In this document: positions 18,532-26,509 of the stretch, in pieces | How the letters are laid out: every line of letters starts with the position of its first letter | Position numbering within the stretch: the first letter of the stretch is position 1 | From: Betaproteobacteria bacterium | GTDB taxonomy: Bacteria > Pseudomonadota > Gammaproteobacteria > Burkholderiales > Ga0077523 | Assembly (NCBI GenBank): GCA_016713305.1 | Contig: JADJPK010000005.1 | Span: 248,001-312,000, forward strand | Direction of reading: 5' to 3' | Length of the DNA: 64,000 bases | The notes under the pieces: model-generated | The model's database searches: none | What the model was told of the DNA's origin: nothing | Seen by the model: only the letters and a program-made list of their open reading frames with translations | Made by a program: the position numbers and the translations under genes

Positions 18532-19734
18532 ATGCCTGAAGCGTTCATCTGCGCGGGTCTGCGCACCCCTATCGGCCGGTATGCCGGCTCGCTTTCGTCC
18601 GTGCGGCCCGATGATCTCGCGGCCGTGCCCCTCAAGGCGCTCGTCGAACGGCACGCTGGCGTCGACTGGTCCGCCGTCGACGATGTGGTCTTCGGCTGCG
18701 CCAATCAGGCCGGCGAAGACAATCGCAACGTGGCCAGAATGGCACTGCTCCTTGCCGGACTGCCCCAGGAGATTCCTGCTTCCACGATCAACCGGCTGTG
18801 CGGCTCCGGCATGGACGCGGTCGCGATCGTCGCGAGAGCCATCAAGGCGGGAGAAATGGACCTGGCCATCGCAGGCGGTGTCGAGAGCATGTCGCGTGCG
18901 CCGTTCGTCATGCCCAAGGCCGACACGGCCTTCTCCCGCAACAACGCCGTGTACGACACGACCATCGGCTGGCGTTTCGTGAATCCGGCCATGAAGCAGC
19001 TCTATGGGACCGACTCCATGCCCGAGACCGCGGAGAACGTCGCGGCGGAGTACGGGGTGGCCCGGACCGACCAGGATGCCTTCGCCCTGCGCTCGCAGAC
19101 CAAGGCGCTTGCAGCACAGAAGAGCGGACGATTGGCCAAGGAAATCGTGCCCGTGACGCTGGCCGGACGGAAGGGCGATACGCAGACGGTCGACCGCGAC
19201 GAGCATCCGCGCGAAACGTCTCTCGACGCTCTCGCGAAGCTGAAGCCCATCGTGAAGCCGGAAGGCACGGTGACGGCCGGCAACGCATCGGGTGTCAACG
19301 ATGGCGCCTGCGCCGTGCTGATCGCGAGCGAGGCCGCTGTCCGCCGGCATTCGCTGATTCCGATCGCCCGTGTGGTCGGGGTGGCGACCGCGGGCTGTGC
19401 CCCGAGAGTCATGGGCATCGGTCCGGTTCCCGCCACGCAGAAGCTCATGGCACGAACGGGTCTTGCCGTCGACCGGATGGGCGTCATCGAACTGAACGAA
19501 GCTTTTGCGGCACAAGGCCTGGCCGTCCTTCGGGCGCTGGGTGTCGCCGACGACGACGCCCGAGTCAATCCGAACGGTGGCGCGATCGCGCTGGGGCATC
19601 CGCTCGGAATGAGCGGAGCCCGTCTTGTCGCCACGGCCGCTCACGAGCTTGCGGAACGCGGTGAGCGCTACGCGTTGACGACCATGTGCATCGGCGTGGG
19701 TCAAGGCATCGCTGCGGTTCTCGAGAGGGTCTGA
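18532..19734 (+). CDS. pcaF: 3-oxoadipyl-CoA / acetyl-CoA C-acyltransferase (thiolase)
   Basis: Thiolase that cleaves 3-oxoadipyl-CoA to succinyl-CoA and acetyl-CoA, the last step of the beta-ketoadipate pathway. The 400-residue product has the nucleophilic Cys90 (NRLCGSGMDAV), His356 (GHPLGMSGAR) and the second active-site Cys386 (CIGVGQG). Position after pcaIJ favours 3-oxoadipyl-CoA as substrate. The related phenylacetate-pathway thiolase would look the same. No upstream ring-cleavage genes are in the window. Confidence 0.92.
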   Translation: MPEAFICAGLRTPIGRYAGSLSSVRPDDLAAVPLKALVERHAGVDWSAVDDVVFGCANQAGEDNRNVARMALLLAGLPQEIPASTINRLCGSGMDAVAIVARAIKAGEMDLAIAGGVESMSRAPFVMPKADTAFSRNNAVYDTTIGWRFVNPAMKQLYGTDSMPETAENVAAEYGVARTDQDAFALRSQTKALAAQKSGRLAKEIVPVTLAGRKGDTQTVDRDEHPRETSLDALAKLKPIVKPEGTVTAGNASGVNDGACAVLIASEAAVRRHSLIPIARVVGVATAGCAPRVMGIGPVPATQKLMARTGLAVDRMGVIELNEAFAAQGLAVLRALGVADDDARVNPNGGAIALGHPLGMSGARLVATAAHELAERGERYALTTMCIGVGQGIAAVLERV

Positions 19735-20014
19735 TCCGGGTTCTCTCGCGGGCCCCGGAGGGTCGGCAGACCCTGCCAGCACGTGATGCAGCCCCCGTTC
19801 GGATCTATGAGATTCGGACTACAGCAGGAACCGGGGGGCCGCGCATATGCTTCCGGCAAGTTGCGGGCTGCCGGACATGCAAGGCTGGCTGCCCGCGCGG
19901 ACCATCGGACCGCCGCAGTGTCGAGGCCGCGCCGGAACGTCCGATGCCGCGAGGGGTGCCCGCGTGAGCGCGCAGGTCCCGCTCCGTCCGTGACCGATCG
20001 GGCAGAGGACGACC

Positions 20015-21019
20015 ATGGCCGGCATATACCTGAGTTACCGCCGTACCGATTCCGCCGGCTATTGCGGCCGGCTGGCTGACGACCTCGAACAGCGGTTTCC
20101 GGAATTCGGGGTCTTCCGTGACGTCGAATCCATCGAGGCAGGTGCGGATTGCATCGACGCAATCGAGCATGCCCTGCGTCTCGCCCCGGTGGTGCTCGCC
20201 GTCATCTGTCCTCGCTGGCTCGAATCCAAGGGAGCGGAAGATGCAGGACACGCTGAAGGTCCGGAGGCGATCGTCCGGCAGGAGATCGCTTCCGCTCTGC
20301 GGCTGGGCCTGTGGATCATCCCTGTCCTGGTCGATGGCGCGGCCGCGCCGCGGGCTGACGATCTTCCTGATGACATCCGGGCTCTGGCCGGGCGCCGTGC
20401 GCTGGAACTGTCCGACCTGCGCTGGGACTACGACGTGGAGCAGCTTTGCCGCCGGATCGAGAAGATCGCCGGCGTTTCCGCGTATGTTTCCTCGCGGACG
20501 GAGCCGCATGTCAGAGAAGCTCGGGACGCGGGAACGTTCTTCAGGTTCGCGGCCGGGACGCTCGCGGCCGTCGTGGCCGCCGGCATTCTGGGAGCATTCG
20601 AACGGCCCCCTGCAGCCGGCAGGCCGGTGAAGTCCCCATCGACCGAGCCTGCCCCGGAGCCGGCACTCTCATGGAACGTCCTGCCCTTCGCGAACGCGCC
20701 GCGTGAAACGCGGACGGCAACCGGAATCCATGACTCTCGGCGAGAGGGCGAGGGTGATCGCATCCGTATTCCTTTCCCCCTTCGGCACGATTCGCACCGG
20801 AGCCTCGTCGATACTTCGAGTCCAGGGCAGCCGGCGGAAGGTGCGAGATTGCGCTTCGAAGAGCCTCGCGGCAAAGCGATGGCCGTCGGGAACGGCACCC
20901 GGGCCGGACAAGGTGTCGCGGAGCATCCGGAAAGTGGCGGCCGGCAGAGCGTCCCGGCGCTTACCGCCGCGAGCGAGGATCTTCCGCAGCGATGGCGCCC
21001 GGACCCTGCGAAGAACTGA
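20015..21019 (+). CDS. TIR-domain protein with a transmembrane segment
   Basis: A 334-residue protein. Residues 1-155 form a TIR domain. The box-1-like start is IYLSYRRTDSAGYCGRL, the next block is VFRDVESIEAGADCIDAIEHAL, and VRQEIASAL places Glu90 where NAD-consuming TIR domains have their catalytic glutamate. A single hydrophobic helix (about 175-196, FAAGTLAAVVAAGILGAF) follows, then about 135 residues of Pro/Arg/Ser-rich sequence with no recognisable domain. TIR enzymes cleave NAD+ or make signalling nucleotides in bacterial immunity. That activity is inferred here. The 280 bases upstream, after pcaF, and the 234 downstream contain no gene I recognise. A metacaspase gene follows on the same strand. 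The tail may be misread if an indel lies in it. Confidence 0.78.
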   Translation: MAGIYLSYRRTDSAGYCGRLADDLEQRFPEFGVFRDVESIEAGADCIDAIEHALRLAPVVLAVICPRWLESKGAEDAGHAEGPEAIVRQEIASALRLGLWIIPVLVDGAAAPRADDLPDDIRALAGRRALELSDLRWDYDVEQLCRRIEKIAGVSAYVSSRTEPHVREARDAGTFFRFAAGTLAAVVAAGILGAFERPPAAGRPVKSPSTEPAPEPALSWNVLPFANAPRETRTATGIHDSRREGEGDRIRIPFPLRHDSHRSLVDTSSPGQPAEGARLRFEEPRGKAMAVGNGTRAGQGVAEHPESGGRQSVPALTAASEDLPQRWRPDPAKN

Positions 21020-21253
21020 CCGACCTTTTCGGCCCGTATCGAGGCCGCCAGGTGCGGCGTCGGAGCGCAGGCCAGGAGATCCGCCTCTCCCGTCCAGGGT
21101 GCACGCACCGTTCTCTCCTTCCCGGCATTCGTGGCCGACGAGAGGCGCCAACCAGGCAGGCGGCAGGAAACGGGGCGCCACGCGGATCGCTTCTTCTTCG
21201 GCGGGAGTGATACTGTCCCGGTATCGGGATCGGAGATGACAAGGGAGGACCAC

Positions 21254-22099
21254 ATGGCCAAGCGCGCACTTCTCATCGGCATCAATCGTTACCGGATTCC
21301 GGGGGCCGATCTTCGCGGCTGCGTGAACGACGTGACGAACATGCAGCGAGTACTCGTGCAGTTCTGCGGATTCCGCAAGTCCGACATCGCCGTACTGACC
21401 GATTTCGGCGCCACCAAGAAGGCGATGCAATCCGGCATCCGGTCCCTCGTGAGCAGTGGCCGCAAGGGAGACGTGCTGTTGCTTCACTATTCCGGCCATG
21501 GCGCCAATGTGCCGGATGCCGATGGCGACGAGGCCGATCGCCGGGACGAGATTCTCTGTCCCACCGATCTGGACTGGAAGGACCCTCTGACGGACGACTG
21601 GCTGCGAACCACCTTCGACCGGCTCAAGGCGGGGGTCAGCCTCACGGTCGTCATGGACTGCTGTCATTCCGGTACGAACACGCGAGCGCCGGTGGCGCCC
21701 GATGCCCCTTCGATTCCCCGCTATCTGCCGAATCCCTGGGATCTCGTCGCGACGGAGTCGGGCCGAAAGCTGCGAGGGTCGGTACGCGCGGGCATGCGTG
21801 CGTCGAGCAAGGCTGCCCGTCGCCGCAGCGACATCGTCCAGGTGGACATCCCCGAGGTGCTCGTCACCGGTTGCCGCGACACGCAGACGTCCGCGGACGC
21901 ACATATCGGCGGCGCGTTCAATGGTGCGCTGACGTACAGCCTTGCCGAGGCGATACGGGAACGCAAAGGCGAGCTTTCGTACCGGGAACTGCACGCCCTC
22001 ACGTTGGCCAGGCTCAAGCAGGGCGCGTTCGATCAGGTTCCCCAGCTGGAAGGCAGAAAGGAGAATCTCGGGCGAGCCATCTTTGCTCCCTCGATCTGA
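21254..22099 (+). CDS. Stand-alone metacaspase / caspase-family (C14) cysteine peptidase
   Basis: A 281-residue soluble protein with one caspase p20-type domain. The N-terminal strand is MAKRALLIGINRY, followed by DLRGCVNDV. The catalytic dyad is His82 in HYSGHG and Cys137 in DCCHSG. An acidic stretch (DADGDEADRRDE) lies between them, as in calcium-dependent metacaspases. These typically cut after Arg or Lys. No signal peptide, death-fold or p10-like partner domain is evident. GGGAGG at 21243-21248 supports the ATG at 21254. It follows a TIR-domain gene on the same strand, so a protease effector of a TIR signalling pathway is plausible. That role is inference; the peptidase family is clear. 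Confidence 0.87.
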   Translation: MAKRALLIGINRYRIPGADLRGCVNDVTNMQRVLVQFCGFRKSDIAVLTDFGATKKAMQSGIRSLVSSGRKGDVLLLHYSGHGANVPDADGDEADRRDEILCPTDLDWKDPLTDDWLRTTFDRLKAGVSLTVVMDCCHSGTNTRAPVAPDAPSIPRYLPNPWDLVATESGRKLRGSVRAGMRASSKAARRRSDIVQVDIPEVLVTGCRDTQTSADAHIGGAFNGALTYSLAEAIRERKGELSYRELHALTLARLKQGAFDQVPQLEGRKENLGRAIFAPSI

Positions 22100-22232
22100 T
22101 ACGGGCCGGCACTCCGGGCGCCGGCCGGGAGGCGCGATGAGGAGGTGCGTGATCGGCGGGGCAGGCGCGCTGCGGAGGGGACGCGGGGTCCGCTAGAATT
22201 CCTTCCCCACCCTACTCAGCAGAGACACATCA

Positions 22233-23084
22233 ATGCAGATCGGCACAATCGGCGTCGTCGGCGCCGGCACCATGGGCAACGGGATCGCGCAGACGCTGGC
22301 CGTGGCCGGCTACTCCGTGACCATGACCGACGTCGCCCAGCCCGCGCTCGACCGCGCGCTGAAGACCATCGACGGCAGCCTGGATCGGCTGGTCAAGAAA
22401 GAGAAGATGACGGCCGATGCCAAAGCGGCCGCCATGACCAAGATCACCGCCACGACCGATCTCGCCGGTCTGGGCAACGTCGATCTCGTGATCGAGGCCG
22501 CCACCGAGAACCTCGGCCTCAAGCTCGAGATCTTCGCCAGGCTCGACGCGATCATGAAGCAGGACGCCATACTCGCGTCGAACACTTCCTCGATCTCCAT
22601 CACCAAGCTTGCCGCCGCCACCAGGCGTGCGAATCAAGTGATCGGCATGCACTTCTTCAATCCCGTCCCGGTCATGCAGCTGGTCGAGATCATCCGCGGC
22701 CTGCAGACGGACGACGCGACGTATTCCGCCGTGGAAGCCCTGGCCAAGGCGATCGGCAAGGCGCCGGTGCAGGTGCGCAATTCGCCGGGATTCGTGGTCA
22801 ACCGGCTGTTGTGCCCCATGATCAACGAGGCGATCTTCGCCTTGTCGGAGGGATTGGCGACTGCACAGGAAATCGACGACGGGATGCGCATGGGGTGCAA
22901 CCACCCGATCGGGCCGCTGGCCTTGTGCGATCTCATCGGCCTCGACGTGCAGCTCGCCGTGATGCAGGTCCTGTTCGAAGGGTTCAAGGATCCGAAGTAC
23001 CGGCCCGCGCCTCTGCTGGTGGAGATGGTCGAGGCAGGCTATCTCGGGCGCAAGACCGGGCGGGGTTTCCACCGGTACGCGTGA
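22233..23084 (+). CDS. 3-hydroxyacyl-CoA (3-hydroxybutyryl-CoA) dehydrogenase
   Basis: NAD-dependent dehydrogenase converting 3-hydroxyacyl-CoA to 3-oxoacyl-CoA. The 283-residue protein has an N-terminal Rossmann motif GAGTMGNGIAQ (10-20), the catalytic His140 in GMHFFNPVPVM and the C-terminal helical domain beginning NRLLCPMINEA. Single-domain length fits the HbdA/PaaH group rather than multifunctional FadB proteins. Upstream, 133 bases separate it from the metacaspase gene. It may work with the thiolase gene 2.5 kb upstream in fatty-acid, phenylacetate or hydroxybutyrate metabolism. The specific substrate is not determinable. Confidence 0.9.
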   Translation: MQIGTIGVVGAGTMGNGIAQTLAVAGYSVTMTDVAQPALDRALKTIDGSLDRLVKKEKMTADAKAAAMTKITATTDLAGLGNVDLVIEAATENLGLKLEIFARLDAIMKQDAILASNTSSISITKLAAATRRANQVIGMHFFNPVPVMQLVEIIRGLQTDDATYSAVEALAKAIGKAPVQVRNSPGFVVNRLLCPMINEAIFALSEGLATAQEIDDGMRMGCNHPIGPLALCDLIGLDVQLAVMQVLFEGFKDPKYRPAPLLVEMVEAGYLGRKTGRGFHRYA

Positions 23085-23255
23085 TCTTTCGGTGCGCGAA
23101 GCCCTGTGGCGTCGGCTCTGCAGATCGGCCCCTGTCGCCGAACGACATCACGGCGTTTCGGGGCGGCGCCGGGCGGGCGGCATGCGGCGTGCGAGTATCT
23201 TCAACCGTGAACGCCTGACGAACCGGACGCGCGCGCCCGGAAAGGGAGGATCGAC

Positions 23256-24044
23256 ATGACGGTGGTCGTCAACCATGCCAAGAGGCAATTGCAGGCCGGC
23301 CGTCTGGCGATCGGCCTGGGTCTGCGGCAAGCCAGGACCGTGGATATCGCCCAGCTGGCCAAGACGTGCGGATTCGACTGGCTCTTCATCGATTGCGAGC
23401 ACAACTCCATGGACACGGACACGGCTGCGCAGATCGCAGCCGCGTCCCTCGCGGTAGGCATCACGCCCCTCGTGCGCGTGCCGGGATACGAGCACTATCA
23501 TGCGTCGCGGATGCTGGACAACGGCGCGCAGGGCATCGTGGTTCCCCACGTGGAGACCGCCGACGAAGCCAGGCGTATCGCCGATCATTGCCGATTCCCC
23601 CCCGTGGGCCGGCGCTCGATGGGCGGCGGTTTGCAGCAGGTGGGCTTCGCGCCCATGCCCGTCGGCGATCTCGCGCGGACCGTCAACGAGGAGACACTCG
23701 TGGTGGTGATGCTGGAATCGCCCCGCGGCATCGAGAACTGCGAGGCCATCGCCGCGGTTCCCGGAATCGATGCGATTCTCATCGGGACCAACGATCTGTG
23801 CTTCGAGATGGGCATCCCCGGGGAGTTCGACGACCCGAGAGTGATCGAGGCCTACCGCAGGATGATTGCCGCGTGCCGCAAGCACGGAAAGTTCCCCGGC
23901 ATGGGAGGGCTGTACACCCCCGAACTCCTGCAGCGCCACATCGAGATGGGGGTGCAGCTGGTGCTGGCCGGATCGGACTTCTCGCTCCTCTTGCAGGGCG
24001 GCCACGCCCGGGCCCAGCTCGTCCGCGGTTTCGAGGGCGTCTAG
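23256..24044 (+). CDS. HpcH/HpaI-family aldolase
   Basis: Class II, metal-dependent pyruvate-type aldolase of the HpcH/HpaI family. The 262-residue barrel shows the catalytic His49 in DCEHNSMD, Arg74 in LVRVPGY, a metal-binding Glu154 in MLESPRGIEN and Asp180 in GTNDL. The GRRSMGGG loop at 118-125 is typical. HpaI-type enzymes cleave 4-hydroxy-2-oxo acids to pyruvate and an aldehyde. The natural substrate here cannot be read from the sequence. A GGGAGG ribosome-binding site lies just upstream of the ATG. There is 170 bases of apparently empty DNA before it. Confidence 0.85.
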   Translation: MTVVVNHAKRQLQAGRLAIGLGLRQARTVDIAQLAKTCGFDWLFIDCEHNSMDTDTAAQIAAASLAVGITPLVRVPGYEHYHASRMLDNGAQGIVVPHVETADEARRIADHCRFPPVGRRSMGGGLQQVGFAPMPVGDLARTVNEETLVVVMLESPRGIENCEAIAAVPGIDAILIGTNDLCFEMGIPGEFDDPRVIEAYRRMIAACRKHGKFPGMGGLYTPELLQRHIEMGVQLVLAGSDFSLLLQGGHARAQLVRGFEGV

Positions 24045-24196
24045 GGCAGGCCTCATCGCGGTCCGATCGGCCGCTGCAGCGATCCGCTGCCCGGCCGGAC
24101 GGAATTTTTCAGGCTCAATCGAGCCGGACCGGAATCTCTCCGCGGGTCGACACTTCCGGCATGCGTCGCGTTGACGTTCGACCGAGGAGGTGCAGC

Positions 24197-24559
24197 ATGA
24201 ATCGATTCTTGGGAACCGGTTGCGTCGGGCTCGTTCTGGCCGGGATGGCTTTGTCGGCAATGGGCGCCCCTGCGGCGTGGCGCCTGGAAGGAAACGATCG
24301 CATCACCGTCGGCAGCTATGCGTGGACGGCGGGAACCGTCTGTTTTTCCATCAAGAACGACGAAGGAAAGGATGGCGCGGTCCGGATGTGGAAGACGAGC
24401 ATGGGAGAGCCCGAACGCAGGGTGTACCGCGGGCAGGCCTGTTTTCCCGTCCTGGGGTTCGCCCGCATCCGCGCCGGTTTCCCTGAGGGCGGGGCGGTCA
24501 CGATCCGCATCGCCAGCGAAGACATCGCCTCCCTGCCGTTCGCGACACGGGAACACTGA
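24197..24559 (+). CDS. Small secreted protein, unrecognised
   Basis: A 120-residue protein starting at an ATG with a good GAGGAGG ribosome-binding site (24184-24190). Residues 1-23 are a signal peptide ending in a SAMGAPA-type cleavage region. The mature part is a small beta-rich-looking domain with two cysteines (GTVCFSI and GQACFPV) that could form a disulfide. I recognise no family. It is the first of three unrecognised genes before the cytochrome c gene. Confidence 0.65.
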   Translation: MNRFLGTGCVGLVLAGMALSAMGAPAAWRLEGNDRITVGSYAWTAGTVCFSIKNDEGKDGAVRMWKTSMGEPERRVYRGQACFPVLGFARIRAGFPEGGAVTIRIASEDIASLPFATREH

Positions 24560-24635
24560 GACCCCGAAGTTTTCCGGGTCCGGAACCGATACTCCCCCTT
24601 ACGCTTCAAACCGCACACCCCCCGGAGGCAAAGAC

Positions 24636-25538
24636 ATGCCGGATACCCTCTACCTCGCGATCGCGGAGCGCGCCTCGGCGCAGGCCGCCGCCCAGCTCTC
24701 GCTCCCCACCTACGATCCGGACTATGTCCTGAAACTGGCGAAGGGCGACAAGCCGACGCCGCCGGAGCTTCGGGAGCGCCTTCGCAGCGTATCCCAGCTC
24801 CACATCTTCTCCCGCAAACGGCTGCGAGATCTCGCCGAGGACGTCTCTCCGGAGGAAGGGATCCTGTTTCTCCCAGTGGGCCAGCAACTGATCGATCGGA
24901 CCCGGGAGGCCGAGGCGCTCGGTCGTGACTCCGGAAGGGAAGACGGCGTGAGGCTCCAGTATCTGTGGATCGCCATGACCGGGTGCTTCCGTCTCGCGCG
25001 CCCCCATGCTCACGGGGAGGGCAGCCACGGACGGTACCTGGACAACGTGTGCGCGCTGGGCGAGGAAATGATGTCACTGGCGAAGCGCGTGCACGGGGAG
25101 CACAGCGTCTGGTTCCATCTGGCCCGGGTGAACCATTCCAGTGCCCGATTCCAGATACTGGCGGCCGAGAATCGGCTCGACGATGCATTCTTCGCTCATG
25201 GCTACGAGGTTTGCCGTTCGGCCGCGATGGACTGTCCGTGGTGGGTCGAGGTGCACCGCGATGCTCTCGAGTACGCGGCGCTGATGGGCAACGACCTTGC
25301 GCGGGACGAGTCCTTGCTGAGCCTGTGCCGTGCGGCCCGCAGCCGGCCGGCCGCGTGGGCAGTCAGCATCGCGCAGCATGGAATGGAGACGGTGGCGCTG
25401 GAGCGGATTCGAGCGAGCGCCGTCTTTGCCTGCCTCGCCGATCTTGTCGAAGAGGACAGGGAGCGCAGGCGGGCGGTAAGCCGGCTCGACCGGTGGCTGC
25501 TGGACACGCTGCACGATCTCGTCAAGCACGCACAGTGA
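24636..25538 (+). CDS. Hypothetical cytoplasmic protein
   Basis: A 300-residue protein beginning MPDTLYLAIAERASAQAAAQ with a CGGAGG ribosome-binding site six to eleven bases upstream of the ATG. No signal peptide or membrane helix is present. The sequence is mostly predicted-helical and rich in Arg, Leu and Glu. I recognise no domain. A His-rich patch (RPHAHGEGSHGRY) near residue 125 could bind metal, but that is speculation. It lies between two short secreted-protein genes on the same strand, 76 and 12 bases away. Confidence 0.6.
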   Translation: MPDTLYLAIAERASAQAAAQLSLPTYDPDYVLKLAKGDKPTPPELRERLRSVSQLHIFSRKRLRDLAEDVSPEEGILFLPVGQQLIDRTREAEALGRDSGREDGVRLQYLWIAMTGCFRLARPHAHGEGSHGRYLDNVCALGEEMMSLAKRVHGEHSVWFHLARVNHSSARFQILAAENRLDDAFFAHGYEVCRSAAMDCPWWVEVHRDALEYAALMGNDLARDESLLSLCRAARSRPAAWAVSIAQHGMETVALERIRASAVFACLADLVEEDRERRRAVSRLDRWLLDTLHDLVKHAQ

Positions 25539-25550
25539 GGAGATGATCGA

Positions 25551-25694
25551 ATGAAATCACTTGCAGCAGTTCTCGCGATCGTCGTCGGGTTCCTCGTAGC
25601 CGGACCGGTTCGGGCAGAAGAACCCCGGACTTCTTCCCGTCCTTTCCATGCAGAAGCGACCGGGACGGTGGACGCGCCCGGGTTCTACGGGTGA
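25551..25694 (+). CDS. Very short secreted peptide gene (47 residues)
   Basis: ATG at 25551 is preceded by GAGGAGAT at 25537-25544 and opens 47 codons. The product starts MKSLAAVLAIVVGFLVAGPV and continues RAEEP, a clean signal peptide predicted to be cut after RAE or VRA. That leaves a mature tail of about 24 residues. The next frame stays open from about 25648 to 25929, so one indel near 25690 would extend the protein to about 125 residues. I cannot tell which is real. No family is recognised. Confidence 0.5.
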   Translation: MKSLAAVLAIVVGFLVAGPVRAEEPRTSSRPFHAEATGTVDAPGFYG

Positions 25695-25855
25695 ACCGGG
25701 TGCCGGGGCGGACGGATTGTTCCCGGAAGATGGCCGAACGAACGTCAACGAAGGCGCAGTCCCCGGCGTTCTGGCCATCGTCACCGGGTGCGACGGTGAT
25801 CCGCAAATGAGCAGGGCCAGCGGGCGACAGGTTCCCTGCAGCAAGCCGGGCCGTG

Positions 25856-25883
25856 TTGCAATCACAGGGAAAAGTCCTAGAAT
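25856..25883 (+). promoter_or_regulatory. Putative sigma-70 promoter of the cytochrome c gene
   Basis: TTGCAA (25856-25861) and TAGAAT (25878-25883) are separated by 16 bases. The predicted transcription start is about 35 bases before the cytochrome c ATG at 25926. The spacing and hexamers are good for a housekeeping promoter. An AAGGAG ribosome-binding site follows at 25915-25920. Confidence 0.6.
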
Positions 25884-25925
25884 GGCGCAGTTCCGACCGT
25901 ACCGATCGACCATCAAGGAGAAACA

Positions 25926-26249
25926 ATGAAGCTCTCTCACCTGATCGCTGCAGCCGTCGCTGGCCTTGCGCTCACCGGTGCCGCACACGCTGCCGACGCT
26001 GCCAAGGCGCAGGCTCTGATCAAGGGCAGCGACTGCGCTGCCTGTCATTCCCCCGACACCAAGCTGGTCGGTCCCGCCTACAAGGAAATCTCCAAGAAGT
26101 ACAAGGGTCAGAGCGTGACCGACACCTTGGTGAAGAAGGTCAAGGCGGGCGGTTCGGGCAACTGGGGTGCGATTCCCATGACCCCCCATCCGAATCTCAA
26201 GGATGAAGACGTCAAGACGATCGTGGAGTGGATCCTTTCCCTGCACTGA
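25926..26249 (+). CDS. Small monohaem cytochrome c (c-551/c8 type)
   Basis: A periplasmic electron carrier of 107 residues. Signal peptide 1-22 ends in AAHA. The haem-binding CAACH motif is at 37-41 (KGSDCAACH). A distal Met lies in GAIPMTPHP near residue 85, as in cytochrome c-551/c8. It likely shuttles electrons from the bc1 complex to terminal oxidases or reductases. The partner is not known. It has its own promoter and a strong terminator, so it is probably a single-gene transcript. Confidence 0.92.
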   Translation: MKLSHLIAAAVAGLALTGAAHAADAAKAQALIKGSDCAACHSPDTKLVGPAYKEISKKYKGQSVTDTLVKKVKAGGSGNWGAIPMTPHPNLKDEDVKTIVEWILSLH

Positions 26250-26268
26250 GCGTCAGTACCGCTTGCAG

Positions 26269-26296
26269 AACCGGCCGATCAGGCCGGTTTTTTTTT
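26269..26296 (+). terminator. Rho-independent terminator after cytochrome c gene
   Basis: AACCGGCC (26269-26276) and GGCCGGTT (26282-26289) pair around the five-base loop GATCA. The hairpin runs directly into a nine-T tract (26288-26296). It begins 20 bases after the cytochrome stop codon. This is a textbook intrinsic terminator. Confidence 0.92.
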
Positions 26297-26332
26297 GTGG
26301 CGTTCTTCGATCTCACCCCGCAACCCCTCGAA

Positions 26333-26361
26333 TTGACGAGGTTTTGGGGAGGGTGAATAAT
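26333..26361 (+). promoter_or_regulatory. Putative sigma-70 promoter of the liv operon
   Basis: TTGACG (26333-26338) and AATAAT (26356-26361) are separated by 17 bases, each one mismatch from consensus. It lies between the cytochrome terminator and livK and would give an untranslated leader of roughly 85 bases before the ATG at 26454. This is the strongest promoter match in the window. Confidence 0.7.
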
Positions 26362-26509
26362 TTCATGCTCGCCATGCGTATCGGCCGCCCCGGGGCGGCC
26401 CCGGCCGGTCACACGGTCAGACCCCAAAAACTCCCACTGCTCGAGGAGACTCCATGTCCCGCAAGCAGCGTCCGCGCCCGCAGCTCAGGCGGCGGCCGAA
26501 CAGATCACG

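Noticed and set aside
18118..19782. A 554-codon minus-strand frame over pcaF
   Set aside because: It has no recognisable domain and lies wholly antisense to a clear thiolase gene with all active-site residues.
19735..20014. Small open frames between pcaF and the TIR gene
   Set aside because: All are short, Arg/Pro-rich and without ribosome-binding sites or similarity to known proteins.
21131..21253. Extending the metacaspase gene upstream to 21131
   Set aside because: The added 41 residues are low-complexity and unlike the family, while ATG 21254 has a strong ribosome-binding site and the canonical first strand.
25648..25929. A 93-codon frame overlapping the 47-residue peptide gene and the cytochrome promoter
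   Set aside because: It has no good ribosome-binding site and covers a convincing promoter. It is noted only as a possible indel-linked extension.
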